A stretch of 64,000 nucleotides of DNA from Diphasiastrum complanatum (Eukaryota > Streptophyta > Lycopodiopsida > Lycopodiales > Lycopodiaceae). Below the pieces are notes generated by a model. That model made no database searches, had not been told where the DNA came from, and saw only the letters and a program-made list of their open reading frames with translations. Every line of letters begins with the position of its first letter. Positions within the stretch are counted from its first letter, which is position 1. The DNA lies in the NCBI GenBank assembly GCA_029204225.1, contig CM055109.1, positions 48,075,112 through 48,139,111 on the forward strand, read 5' to 3'. The position numbers and the translations under genes were made by a program. Positions 48,139 through 60,567 of this stretch are shown one piece after another.

Positions 48139-51100
48139 ATGCGACGAGAGCAGATGCCTCAGGATGGGAATGGATTGATGCTCTATGTGGATATCAGCCC
48201 GTCCGCGGTTGACAGGAACTGCGGTTTCGAAAAGAAGAGAGTGGAGTTTGCAGATTGGGATGCGTTGAGAAGATATTCGGAGCAAAAGGTGGGAGAAAGG
48301 AGCGAAGACAGAGAACAGGAAATGGGGGATGAGGATGGCGTAGGCAATGGTCGGACTAAGCCTTTAAGAAGCTTGAATCTGAATACTTTAAATCGCGAAG
48401 CTACTCAAAATTTTCATGCAAAACTATTGTCTTCTTCAAAGGTTTGAAAAGATTTTATTTAACATTTGTACTCCTCCTGTTAACTCGTGTGATCTGACTA
48501 TCTGAAATAGCCATCTCTCTATTTCAGTTAAAATGCTTAGTTCTAATGGATGAATATAAACGTCCAACTTGTGCATATCTGAAATTTTCACAAAATATGC
48601 TCTATATCCGTTCCAATCCTAAGATAGATCAGGGTCTCAAAGATGAATTCTATTTTTCTGGATCAACGTAACAAAAGCTTTTCTTTTGGCCTCTACGTGA
48701 CCTGCAGGTAGGTGCTGTTGTAAGAGGATGCAGTAAGGCTCTGAAAAGACCTGCTCTTTCTCAGGAAGATGTTGGAGGCGAGTTCAAGGAAAACGAAGGA
48801 GTTAAGTCTCAGTTAATTTCACAAAGAAAAGTAACAAGGAGAAAAACATTTGCTACTCTTGAACAAGGTGTACAGGGGATACCTCTTATGGAAAGGCCTT
48901 TTTCATGCAGCGTATCCCAAGAAAATTGCGAATTAGAAATTCATGGCAGGAGCCATGTGAGTGCCAAACCCGGTGAGTTCGAAGGAAAGGTCTTCCTTGA
49001 TCTAGATGTGGAAGGCTTTGCTCCGCTCGCTAGAGCAGAGCAGTCTTGTATGGACGTTTCAGCAGTTGATCATTTATCAGAAGCCCATCGCATCCTTAGA
49101 ACCATAACAGCACAGGATTTGCACAATCCATTGCACAGCCAAGAAAATGTAACAAAGGATGCAATGGATGAAATGAATGCATTGGCTGAACGTTCCAATT
49201 TAGGCTCTTCACAACAGTCGGAAGCCCAGCTGCATCACTTGGCTCTGTCGTTTTGGCCATCTTACCCTGGTGTCACAGAGACAGAATCGCAACATTTTTC
49301 GTCCCAATTATGTTCTGGACCTGCTTCAGCTGCATTGGAGAAATTTGTGTCCTCTAGGACGAGCTCAAACGGTGTGAATGCGCAAGCCTTCAAACGATCT
49401 CTGAAGCGTGGAAAGAAGACCTTGAATCCGCAAGAGGATTCCAGAGTATACATGCATGACAACTCAGGGATAGGAACATGTTCTTGGGCATTCAACTTCA
49501 CAGAGCCGATCTCCTTTATTGGAGGGTTTAAGCCAGGGATCATGACCAAGGTCCGAGATTCGAAACAAGTTAGTGCTTTTCTTGGATCAATACTAAGATC
49601 GGCAACTGGAAGTAACTTGTGCAACAAATCGGAGTCAGTAGAGGCAGAGATGAACAAAAGGGCAGATGCAATGGATGATGACCTTGACGATGATGACAAT
49701 GATGATTGCCATTCTACTGAAGCATTGTTAGAAACACAAACATCTTGCTGTTCCGAAAACATAGATGTTCTGGAACAAGTGGATGAAAGTATAAGAACTC
49801 TTGCACAAGCAAAGATTGATGCCAAAGCCACCTCCAATTGGGATAGCAAAAATGATGAGTCTACATATAATGTGAATTTAGGACTAGAAGATATTGACCA
49901 TGAAATGGAGAAATTGGGAGCATTAAGAAAAGTGGGGGATGGGAGTAAGTGCATACTCAATGATAAAAAAATTCAGGAAGGTTTACGTGGACAATGTTCT
50001 GATGTCACAACGCTTATCGACTTAAACAAAGACATATCCCGTACCGTATATGCAGATCACAGCAAAGAAAATAATGATATTGAAGAATGTTTTGTAGAAG
50101 GTCAGCAGCAGGTGGCATGTCCTAATACGAGTTGTAGCGGCAGTGCAGGTGCGTGATAAAAGTTAAACGACACTGTTTTATTACATGTCATTTCATAAAC
50201 TTCAGTCCATGTTTCAAGTAGAAAATAAAGTCTACGTTTTACATTATTCCTAGGAGCAAGTGGGGAGATCCTTGTGAACAGTCAAAATCAATTCAGCCCT
50301 TTTTTAGTGCTTGCTATAATTACAACCCACTTTATATTCACTGTTTGCTTCACACCAGTGGAAATATGGCTTAAAATTAGCTAATTTTAGTTATAAATTT
50401 TAAGTTTTAAGGTTTTAATTTTAACCTTTTACCAATTTCGTAATAATTTTATGATTTTTGTTATAAAGTTAGTGTGAAACTTTTTTACTAGCACTGCTTC
50501 ACACATTGGGTACAGACTCAGTTGATAAGAGTACACATTGGGTACCGACTCAGGTGATAAGAACGAGCAGTTGAAAAGGTCTCAATAAACCATATCAAGA
50601 TGGCTGAGCTACTCTGACCGGATTTAAGAGCTTTGTTAACTTTGTGCTGTGCTGTGCTGTGTGTGTGTGTGTGTGTGTGTGTCTCTCTCTAGATTATTTT
50701 ATGCGCTTTTTCAGCCCTTTTAATACAAAAATGAGAGTAGCAGAAAATTAGCTCAATTTTTTGGTAGGATACTGAAGGAAAAACTCCTTTGCTCGCTACC
50801 TCTTCAGCTTCTGTGAACAATGTTGAATGTCTATATCCGTAGATTTATGGTATTCATTGACTATTTTCATATTTTTCGTGCTAATCAAACCTTCCCTGCC
50901 TTCGTTATTGCGAGCATTATTCTGTTCAAAATATAGCTTAACATTTGTCATTAAATTGCAGCTGCTGCTGATGTGGCCTCTCAATGGCTGGATCTTCTTG
51001 GCCTTGATATAAAAGGTCGTCTTTCTGGTATGCCATCTCTCGCATTACATTTATGCGCAATCATTCTAAGATATCTACAATTTAGCTCCTTCATGAGCAA

Positions 51101-52150
51101 ACATTAATAGATATATTACCCCTTGAGACATTAGAGTCAGTTTAGGATATATTCACTGCATCTTGATTCTGACATTCTAAATTTTTTAGCCTTGAAACGG
51201 AGCAGGCGCAGAGTACGGAACATAATAGTGTCAGGTCAGCTGGACAGTGCCAGCGGAGACCTCTTTCAAAGCCATGCTCCTCAAGTTACAGGAGCATGTC
51301 TCACTCATTCAACATCCATCCATTCTAATTTCAAAGGCGAAAGCCTCACAGAGCAAGGCAATTTCATTGCAGAGGTAGAGCATGAACTTCAGATGGACAG
51401 GTGGAGGAGCTTGTTTATTAGCATGGAAGCTGTTCTTAACATGGAAGGGGAAAAGCTTGTAAGTCAGCCTTGTTTTCTGGCTTTGTGTTGGCCAGAATAG
51501 TTATTTTTGAGTGGTATATCTCATAAATATTCATGCCTCTTTTCTGTTCCTTTGGCTGTGTGTCACAAGGGTGCTTGAGTAACATTGCAAAATGAGTATA
51601 TGATGCCAAGTTCTTCCATGCCACAGATGGCAAATTTGATAACTTATAATCAATCATGTGCTAGGTACTGGCATAACAGTCTTGCATGTATTATAGGAGA
51701 GTTGGCTGAAGAATGTCCAGAAAATGCAAGCACATTGCTTTGGAGCGACCAAAAGACTACAACCTGGTCAATTACCTCTTTTCAATACCTGGATGGCAAG
51801 TGGCACAGCTGCAAATCAATCATGCTATGGGCAGACTTCTAACACAGTACTCAGGTGTGCAAAGAGAGATTTTTTCGTCAGTGGAAAGCTTCTATAATAG
51901 TTTTAGTTTGTCCTTGCTGTTGTCCTTGCTGTCAGATGATGCGAAAGGCCTACAGGAACCTTTTAAAAATGATCATCAATAAAAGATAGGCTACTATTAA
52001 ATGAATCTAATTTGTTATTTGTGGAATCATTGCAGTGCCACAATGGCAATGCAGCAAGAGCTTGCACAGACAGCATCTGCAGCTTCAATAGCCTCAACTG
52101 CAAATTTTGCTAAAAGAATGCAGGGACCCATGAAAACTGTAGCAGTCTGA
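48139..52150 (+). CDS. Conserved plant protein of unknown function, seven exons, 769 residues
   Basis: Exons: 48139-48441, 48708-50148, 50962-51027, 51190-51458, 51697-51766, 51809-51854, 52036-52150. All introns are GT..AG, the phases agree, and the total is 2310 bases ending in TGA. Residues 1-580 are low in recognised domains but hydrophilic, with an acidic run (MDDDLDDDDNDD, about residue 423). The C-terminal third is the conserved part: ASQWLDLLGLDIKGRL, then a basic KRSRRRVRNII segment, MDRWRSLFISMEAVL, ESWLKNVQKMQAHC and a final ELAQTASAASIASTANFAKRM helix. I recall this combination from uncharacterised plant proteins but not a name or role. The basic and acidic stretches suggest a nuclear protein, which is inference. 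The start ATG is the first in the frame with good upstream context; exons 5 and 6 are short and are supported mainly by phase and resemblance. Confidence 0.85.
50501..50564. repeat. 32-base tandem duplication in intron 2
   Basis: ACACATTGGGTACAGACTCA plus twelve bases, repeated at 50533 with three or four changes. Confidence 0.85.
50659..50682. repeat. (GT)n microsatellite in intron 2
   Basis: Short GT run, preceded by GTGCT repeats and followed by CTCTCTCT. Confidence 0.95.
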
Positions 52151-52325
52151 ATTTTGGAGACAAACCAATCTTTTGATAAGAAAGAAGAAACCGTTTTAGC
52201 TGCTCATATCAAAAATCACTTTGATCTAGATACTCCACTGATGAAAATTTGAATAGATACTTCATGAGCAAAATCTGACTATTATACAGCTTTGTAATTG
52301 ATCATGTAATTGCTCGTTTACAAAG

Positions 52326-52331
52326 AATAAA
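52326..52331 (+). promoter_or_regulatory. Likely poly(A) signal of the 769-residue gene
   Basis: AATAAA about 175 bases after the stop codon, in a T- and A-rich 3' region. Confidence 0.55.
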
Positions 52332-52350
52332 AGTCAAAGCATGCAATAAC

Positions 52351-54616
52351 CCTACACAGCGTCCTATGTGAAGTTCCAACATATGTGAAGAAGGCAGCTG
52401 ATTCTACCTTTCCTCATCAATCTTTATTCCAATTTACAAGGTTCATGGTTTAATAAGCTGAATTATGTTCCGTGGGTAGATATGCAGCATGGTTGCAGCC
52501 CATGATCCGTATCTGGATCGTGTTTTGGATCGCATTCTCAGGATCTCCCATTAAGGTTCATGGAACACAACTTTAAATTTGGTACTTTGTTGGTATCAAA
52601 TTAAAGTGTTTTAAAAGAAACAAAACTTACCTAAAGAGTTTTGGAACAATATGTCCAATTTGGTCAATGACGTATACCAATGTCCGTAGGAAACCATATA
52701 GAATCCCTTCATAAATGAAATGAAAATGTAGGGAACCAGCATATGTGACGAATGTGGACTTGCGGCTCATGTAGACTCGCCAGAGTTGGTACACTTTATT
52801 TCAAATGTGCTATCTAAAAGCTTACCAAGGGTATTTATGCTCTTTATTGGTTTTGTTTCTCATTGTGAAAAAGCATGAATCATGTTCAAGTATGTTGTCA
52901 CCTGCCAAGGAACCATAGGTAGTCATCATTTATGTGTACATAACATTTATGCTCCCAATATTTGCAAAAATGGGTTGAACTTTTGGCCCCTTGTCCCTCC
53001 TATTCGAGATGAAAAACTCATAGCTCAACAAGGATGGACTTTTGATTATCTCCTTGGTTGAACACCTCATTTGATCCACTTTCGACTTGTGGTACAATTT
53101 TTCATTCTTTTAGCCTCCTTAGCTCATACCTCAACATTGTTGATATTTAGAAATCCCTTCGACATTGACGTAAGAAACTTTTTTCTCTTTGAAAGGGACA
53201 AACACATGTGAAGGGCATTATAGCTTGCAAAATTGATCTCTTTTTTGGCGACTTGGAAGACTAAGGTTGGAGTTCCAAATATGGAACTTTTCCTTTGTCC
53301 ATTTTGCTAATTAATTTGTTTGGCAAAGTAAACAACTCAATCTATTTCGGTTGGCACATCGGCGTGCTATCTTTGGAGGCTGCAAATTTTTTTTTTCTAG
53401 CTATTTTACTTAGCGTGTCTGAATGCTATGTTTGGAGGCTACAAAAAATATTCTAAAATAATGCCTTTACAAAATTTTGTTCTTAAATGTGTTGAATGGC
53501 TTTTATATTTTATAATTAAAAAATTTCAGCCTATCAGACCTCTAATGTGTCCACAAAAATACAATGTAATATTTTAAAAGTACACATTATTCATGACAGT
53601 CATGGTTTGATGCTTGTCACATAGGCTACACAATTTGGTACTTGCAATATCACATAGATTATATAATTCGTTTCACATGAGAAAGTTGAATGGTTGTGAA
53701 TGATTCACATATAGTGGCTCAAGCTATGATGTTCAAGCCTTTTGTGGTGTTGGAAAATGAAAAGCCAATTTTAATATGTGACAAAGAAGGAAGAAAGGAA
53801 AGTGGATACAAGACCATAGAAGTAAGATTTGCTAAAGATTATCATGACACCTATCAAGAGACATTGAAGAATTATTAGTAGTATAGAGTGGAGACAACCA
53901 ATGTCACTTCCAAAGTTGTTCACATTGAGGTTCTGACAAGCGACATGTTTGTTTAGATTGAAATCCATTGAAATTTTTACATCTAGTTAGTATCTTTTTG
54001 TAATTAGAAACATAATGCATTTAATATTACATGCCCAAACATGTGCTACATAATTGGTGAACCATAGGTAGAATAAAACTCGCAAAACTTGCAAAAAATC
54101 TACTTGCAAGTTGTCACAACTTAGCTTGTATCAATGTATAGGACCACATGTTGCTTGTGAGACTTACGAAAAATGTATTGCAAACAACTTGCACATATGT
54201 TGGAGAAGTGCAAGATATGAAGATTGAAGATGTTGATATCCCCATTGAATCTTGATAGCTAGTTTTGTGTAGATTGTGAATGACTATAAAACTCAAATTT
54301 ACATCAATAATTTCACAAATGACACATTATTCTTATAAAATAGTAAGCAAGAACAATAGTTTTTTTATTAGATTATTGGAATCATATGAGTTTGAGTATT
54401 CCATATTTTCGGGTTTTTATGAAAATTTGCCTTGCTTGCTTTCCAAAACAATTTTTATGAAAATTTTGAATTGTGCTTCTTCTGCTTCGAGAATGGCAAC
54501 ATCATGCTTTCGTTTTGATTAGATCCAAGCATAAAACAAATTATCATTTTACAATACTACAATATGATTAAACATCTACATAAATGCATGTTGTTTTTTT
54601 GGGGTTGGCTTTGTGT
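52351..54616. other. Intergenic, nothing recognised
   Basis: AT-rich. A plus-strand frame at 53690-53878 looks mildly protein-like (ICDKEGRKESGYKTIEVRF) but has no family match that I know. A 30-base direct repeat (TTTGGAGGCT) lies near 53377 and 53431. Confidence 0.4.
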
Positions 54617-55067
54617 TTAAGTGTTACGTCCACGTCTTGCATATAGGATTCGGCATAATCCTAGACTTGGACACACGGTACTCCGGTACGTGAGATTGTT
54701 AGTTACGCCTTGTTATTCCAGACACATTAGTGGAGCTAGTGCATGGGTTAGGATGGCTATATGCATGTGTAGAGTATCCATAGTAATGAAAAGTGCTTTT
54801 GGGATATTCTTGGTTTGCATGGGGACATGTATAAGTGAAACTTTGGTCCATATATCCTAGTAGGAACTCGCTCTCCTACCATTCCAATTGCTTGTATTCA
54901 TTACCAATTCTCTCCCTCTACACCTCCTGTCTCCTATCCCGTGGCTTGGGGTTGAGGCTCTGGAGATTGATCACAGGCTACTCGTTGGTTGGGTGGTGTT
55001 GCTCCATTGTATTATCTTTGTGTTTGTCTTGTAAGCAAGATCTTGAGGAGCTTTCCCTTACATTAAG
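54617..55067. mobile_element. Solo LTR with 5-base target duplication
   Basis: An LTR from 54622 (TGTTACGTCC) to 55062 (CCCTTACA) is flanked by TTAAG at 54617-54621 and 55063-55067. It shows TG..CA ends, 441 bases and no internal region, as left by recombination between two LTRs. The orientation is likely plus, because a GTTGGTTGGGTGGT segment is shared in the plus sense with the LTR-like sequence at 19212. Confidence 0.85.
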
Positions 55068-56519
55068 TCTTTTCACTATGAATTTTCATGATTTCATACT
55101 ATCTTTCACAATAAGCTCAATATATATAGTAAATGCACTACAACAAGACAATAATTTATACTAACAAAAGCATTTATATACTCGATTTACAACAATATAT
55201 AGCATATTAGAATTATGCTCAAAATACTATTATATATGGATTTAGATCCTTTGTTGTTGTTATTGACTTTCCTATCTGTGTATGCTTAGTAGACCATTCA
55301 AGCCAGACACTAGCATTTTCAACACTAGGCAATTGTAAACTTGTTATATTGAAGTCTCTCCTATGATGTTAGAAAAATAACGAGTTGTCCTCTGCAACAC
55401 AAAATCTTTCTCTCATATCAAGGGCAATTGCTGATTTTCCCTTTATTGATATGGACTCCACCCAACCTAATACATTTTTCCATTGCACTCTAGATTCAAT
55501 CGAAGGAGTAGCACTAGAAACCGCATGCACATAAATTTTCCAAAGTGACAAAGAGAATGAGAGTAGTAAAAACATCGCCCAATCGGTTTGGATCCACAAC
55601 TTGCTTCTAAGAAGAAATCTTGTTGAACCACCCAATGAATCCCTCACCAATGGAGTCATACTAGCCACCTCGGATAAGGAATCTAATGCTTTAGAGATGC
55701 CATTTGTCACCAATGATCAAAACTACTTAAAATAGAAGCCTTAGCTAGCTAGCTTGCTATTAGGATAGACCAATCTTCTTGAAAAGATTTTTGATTCCAC
55801 AATTCCAACTAGTATATTTAGCAATGATATTGCTTATGCATTAGAGAAAATTTCGATTTGAAAAGGGCCTTATAAGAAATCGTGCCTTAGTAAGAGAATG
55901 TTAGAGAGAGAATACCTTAGTTTTTTCTCATTTTTTTAGTTTCTACTATTGCCTGTTGTCTAACTTGTGTGGTTGGCTCATTTTTTGAAGTATATTAACA
56001 AAGTGCATGAAGCAAAGCACGATGCCAAGAAACAAAGCATGTGCCACAAGCGGGAGAAAATTCCCTCCAAGAATTCATCTGTAAAGGAGTACACAAATCC
56101 TAAAGCCCATGATCAATATTTGTAGATAGAAGTTTTAAATAAATAGAACCTCTAGTCTTTTAGATTTCTCGGGTCATGTTGTCACTAATTTGCATTGCAC
56201 CTTGTCGAATACTTGTGAGTCTTCCTGAGAATGACTTTCAGGAGCTTTGTGAGGAAGTTTTAGCAATGTGGGCTCATTTTGTAGCTTTTTATTGATGCTA
56301 TATGTCTTGTTCTTGTAGGTGACAATTGCTTTTTGTAGAGTTCATGTTTGTTGTTATTCTACTCTCGTAAATAATGTACTTGATGTTTTCAACTTCTTGG
56401 TTGAGTAAGATGTTCCCTCTGATATTAATCTATAAAAGTGATAATTTAATCTTTTTACTTTGTTAGATTGTCATATGGGATTCAAGCAATAGAGAGTACT
56501 CTAAATTTTTAAACAAAAG
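55068..56519. other. Intergenic, one unassigned open frame
   Basis: A minus-strand frame of 114 codons (55713-55369) without stops has no family that I recognise and no splice or start evidence. Otherwise AT-rich sequence. Confidence 0.35.
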
Positions 56520-56539
56520 CAAGCTGGGAGTCTTGTTGT

Positions 56540-57500
56540 CAAATTGTCAAAATCATGCTTGATCCAGGCCAAAAATCTATGTACATATCATAAATGCACA
56601 TGTGTGGAGCCTGTTCCCACGTTTGAAATAAATGCACTTGTCATTTAGAATAGTCATATAATCAACAAGCAAGTGAAATCTTGGTTTTGGAGCATTTCTT
56701 GAGTAATTTCACTATTTGCCTTGTGATGTTATGCTTCTATTGGATTCTAATCTTAGTGTACTTCATTCTCTACTGATAGTCTGTACTCTGATAGGTTTTC
56801 ACATGTGTGAAACCAACAATTCATAGTTTTGATCATAATTGATTGTTCTTGTTAGATTTTGTTGATGTAGAATTGATCTAATGAGCTCTAATCTTGTGTA
56901 GATTGGTAGATCAATTGAATCTAACACCAAATCACTCTTGTGGATATGATTTGGATCCATTCTTGGTCCTCGTTTTCTGTATTTTCACATGGTATCAGAG
57001 CCAAATACAAGAGTATTAATGGCATTGATCTAAACTACACCCAAATTAGCAAGTTTTTCGAAACTACCTAATCTTGAGGTAGCGAGTTTGAATGAATAGA
57101 TAGAATCAATATTTTTGCACCAGATCTTGTTGTGGGTTGTAGGTGTACTTTCCACACGTGTGGGGTCGTACAGAACCAGTTATGAGCAAGAAATTTCAGT
57201 TTGGTGCATTATATGCTTCATACACCCAAAACTAGTCATTTTTAATGCATTTTTCAAGCTTTCTCTTGCATTATTTCTATTCCATTTATTTGTTCTTGGT
57301 TTAGATCAATCATATAGCTGATTTAAAGCTTGATTCAAGTACAATAAAGCTGATTCTCTGATGTTTTGAGTGTGCATTGAAGTTGAGATAGAAAGATTGC
57401 CAAGTTAAGGAATGTTTTTGCAAGTGTGAGATTCAAATCTATTAATTAGATTTGTTCAAAGAGCGATAGTGTGAGGTCTATAAGCTTTCAATTGCTGTAA
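56540..57500 (+). repeat. Old LTR end, primer site and leader, related to the element at 58131
   Basis: An LTR remnant ends TTTTCACA at 56989, followed by TGGTATCAGAGCC (56990-57002). The leader after it (GATCTTGTTGTGGG near 57122) matches the leader at about 59108 of the intact element. LTR parts also match but with many changes. It is truncated before any ORF. Confidence 0.7.
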
Positions 57501-57744
57501 GACATCTTAGGTTCGGATCTCCAAGAGAAACCATATAAGTTTCAAGTGCTTTTTCACTACAAATGCTTTGGTGTAGATACAACAACTAGAAATATTATAA
57601 TCTAATTTGTGGTAGCCAACTCTCCATCAAGTTGTAATATCTTTATGTGATATTTTGACGTATGGCAATGCACAATCAAGCCAACGAGAGTTGAAAAAAT
57701 GCAATAAAACCCATCTTAGTTGAGTCACCGTTTGAAAATGAGAA

Positions 57745-58025
57745 TTAGACTACATTGGACCCATCCGCCTAGCTACACGAGGCACCCAAGCTTGCTATAT
57801 TATTGTAGCCATAGATGCCTTTACAAAAGGGGTCGAAGATAGGAAAATACAAACTATTGATGTCATAACACAACCAAACTATTATGTGAATACAATTTGA
57901 TGCTCTCTCGAACTAGTAAGTGATCGTCAGATTTATGGATGCAATCATCGTCAAAACCTTGCTTTCTGAATTTTTCATTATATTTCTCAAGAGTCCAACC
58001 TATTACTTGTGTTACGATTGCCAAG
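57745..58025 (+). pseudogene. Gypsy integrase scrap
   Basis: Plus-strand LDYIGPIRLATRG, then YIIVAIDAFTKGVED, followed after a frame change by VSDR and MDAIIVKTLLSEFFII. These are the first and second Asp regions of a gypsy integrase core; the Glu region is missing. It ends about 100 bases before the LTR at 58131. Confidence 0.8.
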
Positions 58026-58130
58026 CTAACAATATAATTTTGTTGGATTTCGATGAATCGTAATTCTGATTCCTATTCTGCCTAGATAGAGTCAAACTCT
58101 TAACCACATCTATTGCTGCGCACTGAGATC

Positions 58131-58965
58131 TGTGAAAAATGCAAAAATAAAACATGGTAGAGGCCAAAAATCATGTATATAGGATGATTACACATGTGTG
58201 GATCCTGTTCCCACGTGTGAAAATAGTGCACTTGTCATGTACCATAATCATATATGTTGTACATATGATTTGATTCAAGTTCTAGTGGCTAAAAAGGCCA
58301 AAAACTAGTTTTCTAGACATATGACACATGGCAGCAATCTATTGATTGCATGAGCCACATCCTTTGGTTAGGTGTCATATCCCATGTGTAGAGGACAGCT
58401 CACATGTGTGGAATAAGCTGAAGTAGGCGAATTTTGACTTCTAGAATATTTCCAAGTAGATCTCCATATAGAAGGAAAATGGACCAAAAGTGCTCAAAAT
58501 AGAAGGTTTTGTCCAAGTGTCAGTTTTGCATGATGAATCATCATATGATAAAGCACCTTCACACACGTGGGATCATAGGGATGATCAATACCATGAGCTC
58601 CCACTTATCGTATATATAGAGCCACATTTGGCCATAATTAATGTGAGACATCAATCTTGGTTTTGGAAGCAATTTTGAGTGATTCTCTCCATTTGTCTAC
58701 ATTTGTTTTGATTGTTTTGAGGTTCTATCAATGTGTACTTGATTTTCAGGTTGGAGTTCGTATTCAGACAGTGTTTCACAAGTGTGAAACCATAAAGTAC
58801 ACTTACCTTCAATAAATGATTGTTCTTGTTAGGATTTTGTGTCTAGAATTGATCTAGATTGATCTTAATTTGAAGTAGATTGATAGATCAAGTAATCTGA
58901 CAACCAATCCCTCTTGAGGATCAGATTAGGATCCACTCTTGGTCCTTTTTTGTACTTTTTCCACA
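58131..58965 (+). repeat. 5' LTR with G-box and CACATGTG motifs
   Basis: Starts TGTGAAAAATGC and ends TTTTTCCACA. It contains CACATGTG or CACGTG-core words near 58191, 58219, 58406 and 58562 and a TATA box TATATATAG at 58611, so U3 runs to roughly 58640. Confidence 0.9.
58611..58619 (+). promoter_or_regulatory. TATA box of the LTR promoter
   Basis: TATATATAG, downstream of the G-box-like ACACGTGGG at about 58563. The same sequence is kept in the 3' LTR copy near 63074. Confidence 0.7.
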
Positions 58966-58978
58966 TGGTATCAGAGCC
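58966..58978 (+). other. Primer binding site (initiator Met tRNA)
   Basis: TGGTATCAGAGCC directly after the 5' LTR, identical to the site at 56990. Confidence 0.9.
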
Positions 58979-60567
58979 TAGTACAAGAGGTTTTGTTGAC
59001 ATTGATAGGGTTAATCCAAATCAAAGCCAAAATTAGCAGTTTTTTGGAAACTAGTCAAATTTTGTGTAGCGAGTTGGATTTGATAGCTATTCTCAAAATT
59101 TTTGGTCCAGATCTTGTTGTGGGCTGTAGGAATCCTTTTCACACGTGCGAGGCCGTACAGCTCTGGTTTTGATTGAGAAATTTCAAAAATTTGTCGAATT
59201 TGAATCACATACCCAATTTGAGTGATTTTTGGTGCAAAATCAAGCATTTTCTATAGAGAATCTAATCCCTTGATTAGTTTTTGGATTAGATCAGCCAAGA
59301 AATTAAATTTAAAGCTTGAATTAGGTGCATTAATTGATTATCTCTGATTTTTTGAGTGCATGTTGAAGTTGAGAGATATTTTGCTAAAAATCACAGATTA
59401 AGGAGTGATGTGCAAGATGAGAGGTTGAAATCCATTGTACCATCAGTCTAGGTTTGTTCAAGAGTGATAGGGTCAAGTTTAGAAGCATCAATTTGCTAGA
59501 AAACATCCTTGGATCTGTCCTCCAAGTGAAACTTTTGAGAGTTTCTAGTGCATATAGAGCATCTATGCAAATCTTTTGTAGAATTTGACATAGATTGGCT
59601 TCAATTGAGAGTTCTAGAAAAGAGATTGAGATCCAAGTCACATTGTTCAACCCTACTCAATTTGTTTGAGTGATTGTAAGGTTTGAAAAGAGTCATTAAG
59701 GTGTCTATGGCAAATGTGTAGAGAGAGATCCAATTTTCTAAGAGTTCCTTCCTTTGTAGAGGGCAAGATCTAGAAGCTCATTTTGAGTTGTTATTGGTGG
59801 AGAATTTGTCTTCTCCTAAGTGAACAAATATTTCTAAGTGGCATTAGCTCTTTGAAGCACAATATCTTAGTGAGAAGAATCACAACTTTTGATTTTGAAT
59901 TTCATTCCAAGTCTTAAAAGGTAGAGTAATTGGTGAAATCCAATAGGAGTAATTGAATTCAATTTGTTGAGCAAAAATTGACATAGTATGTATGAAACTC
60001 AAATTAGTTCTATTCAAATTTCTTTGTGAAAGTGTGAGGGTCAATTTGTGATCCCATTGGATGTCTAGAATGAGGAGGAGTTCATATTTGAGCATTCATG
60101 CATGGTTGAGATCTTTGTGAATCTCTAGTTGTCTAAATTTTTTAAGCTTTATGAAAAATTGATGGTATAGTTTGTTGTCAAATCAAATCAAATTCATTCT
60201 AAATCTCAAGAGTGAGATTATTTGGATCAAGAGTGAGTCCAAAAGAAGTGATTAAGTTTGATTTTCATGTGTTTGAAACAAAACCCATCTTTTGTTCAAG
60301 AATCTCAAGTGTTGAGAGAACTAGTCAAGTGAAAAGAAAAATCTAGGTGTCAAATCTTTTCATATCCATTTCAACTTTCAAAAGAAAGAGTCATTGGAAT
60401 TTGTTGAGTCCAATAGGAGTTTGGATCTGATTTCTTTTGTGATTTGATTTAAAGATTGTGTGCTTTTGTCTCAATGATCAAAGCAAAATTTCCAAGTGAC
60501 TAGTCATTAGTGTGAAGATTGATTCTTAGGTTTGTGAGCTAGATCTTTTGTAGATCATTCTAGATTA

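Noticed and set aside
49262-49960. 232-codon minus-strand open frame
   Set aside because: It is the antisense shadow of exon 2 of the 769-residue gene, which has consistent splice phases; the minus frame has no domain.
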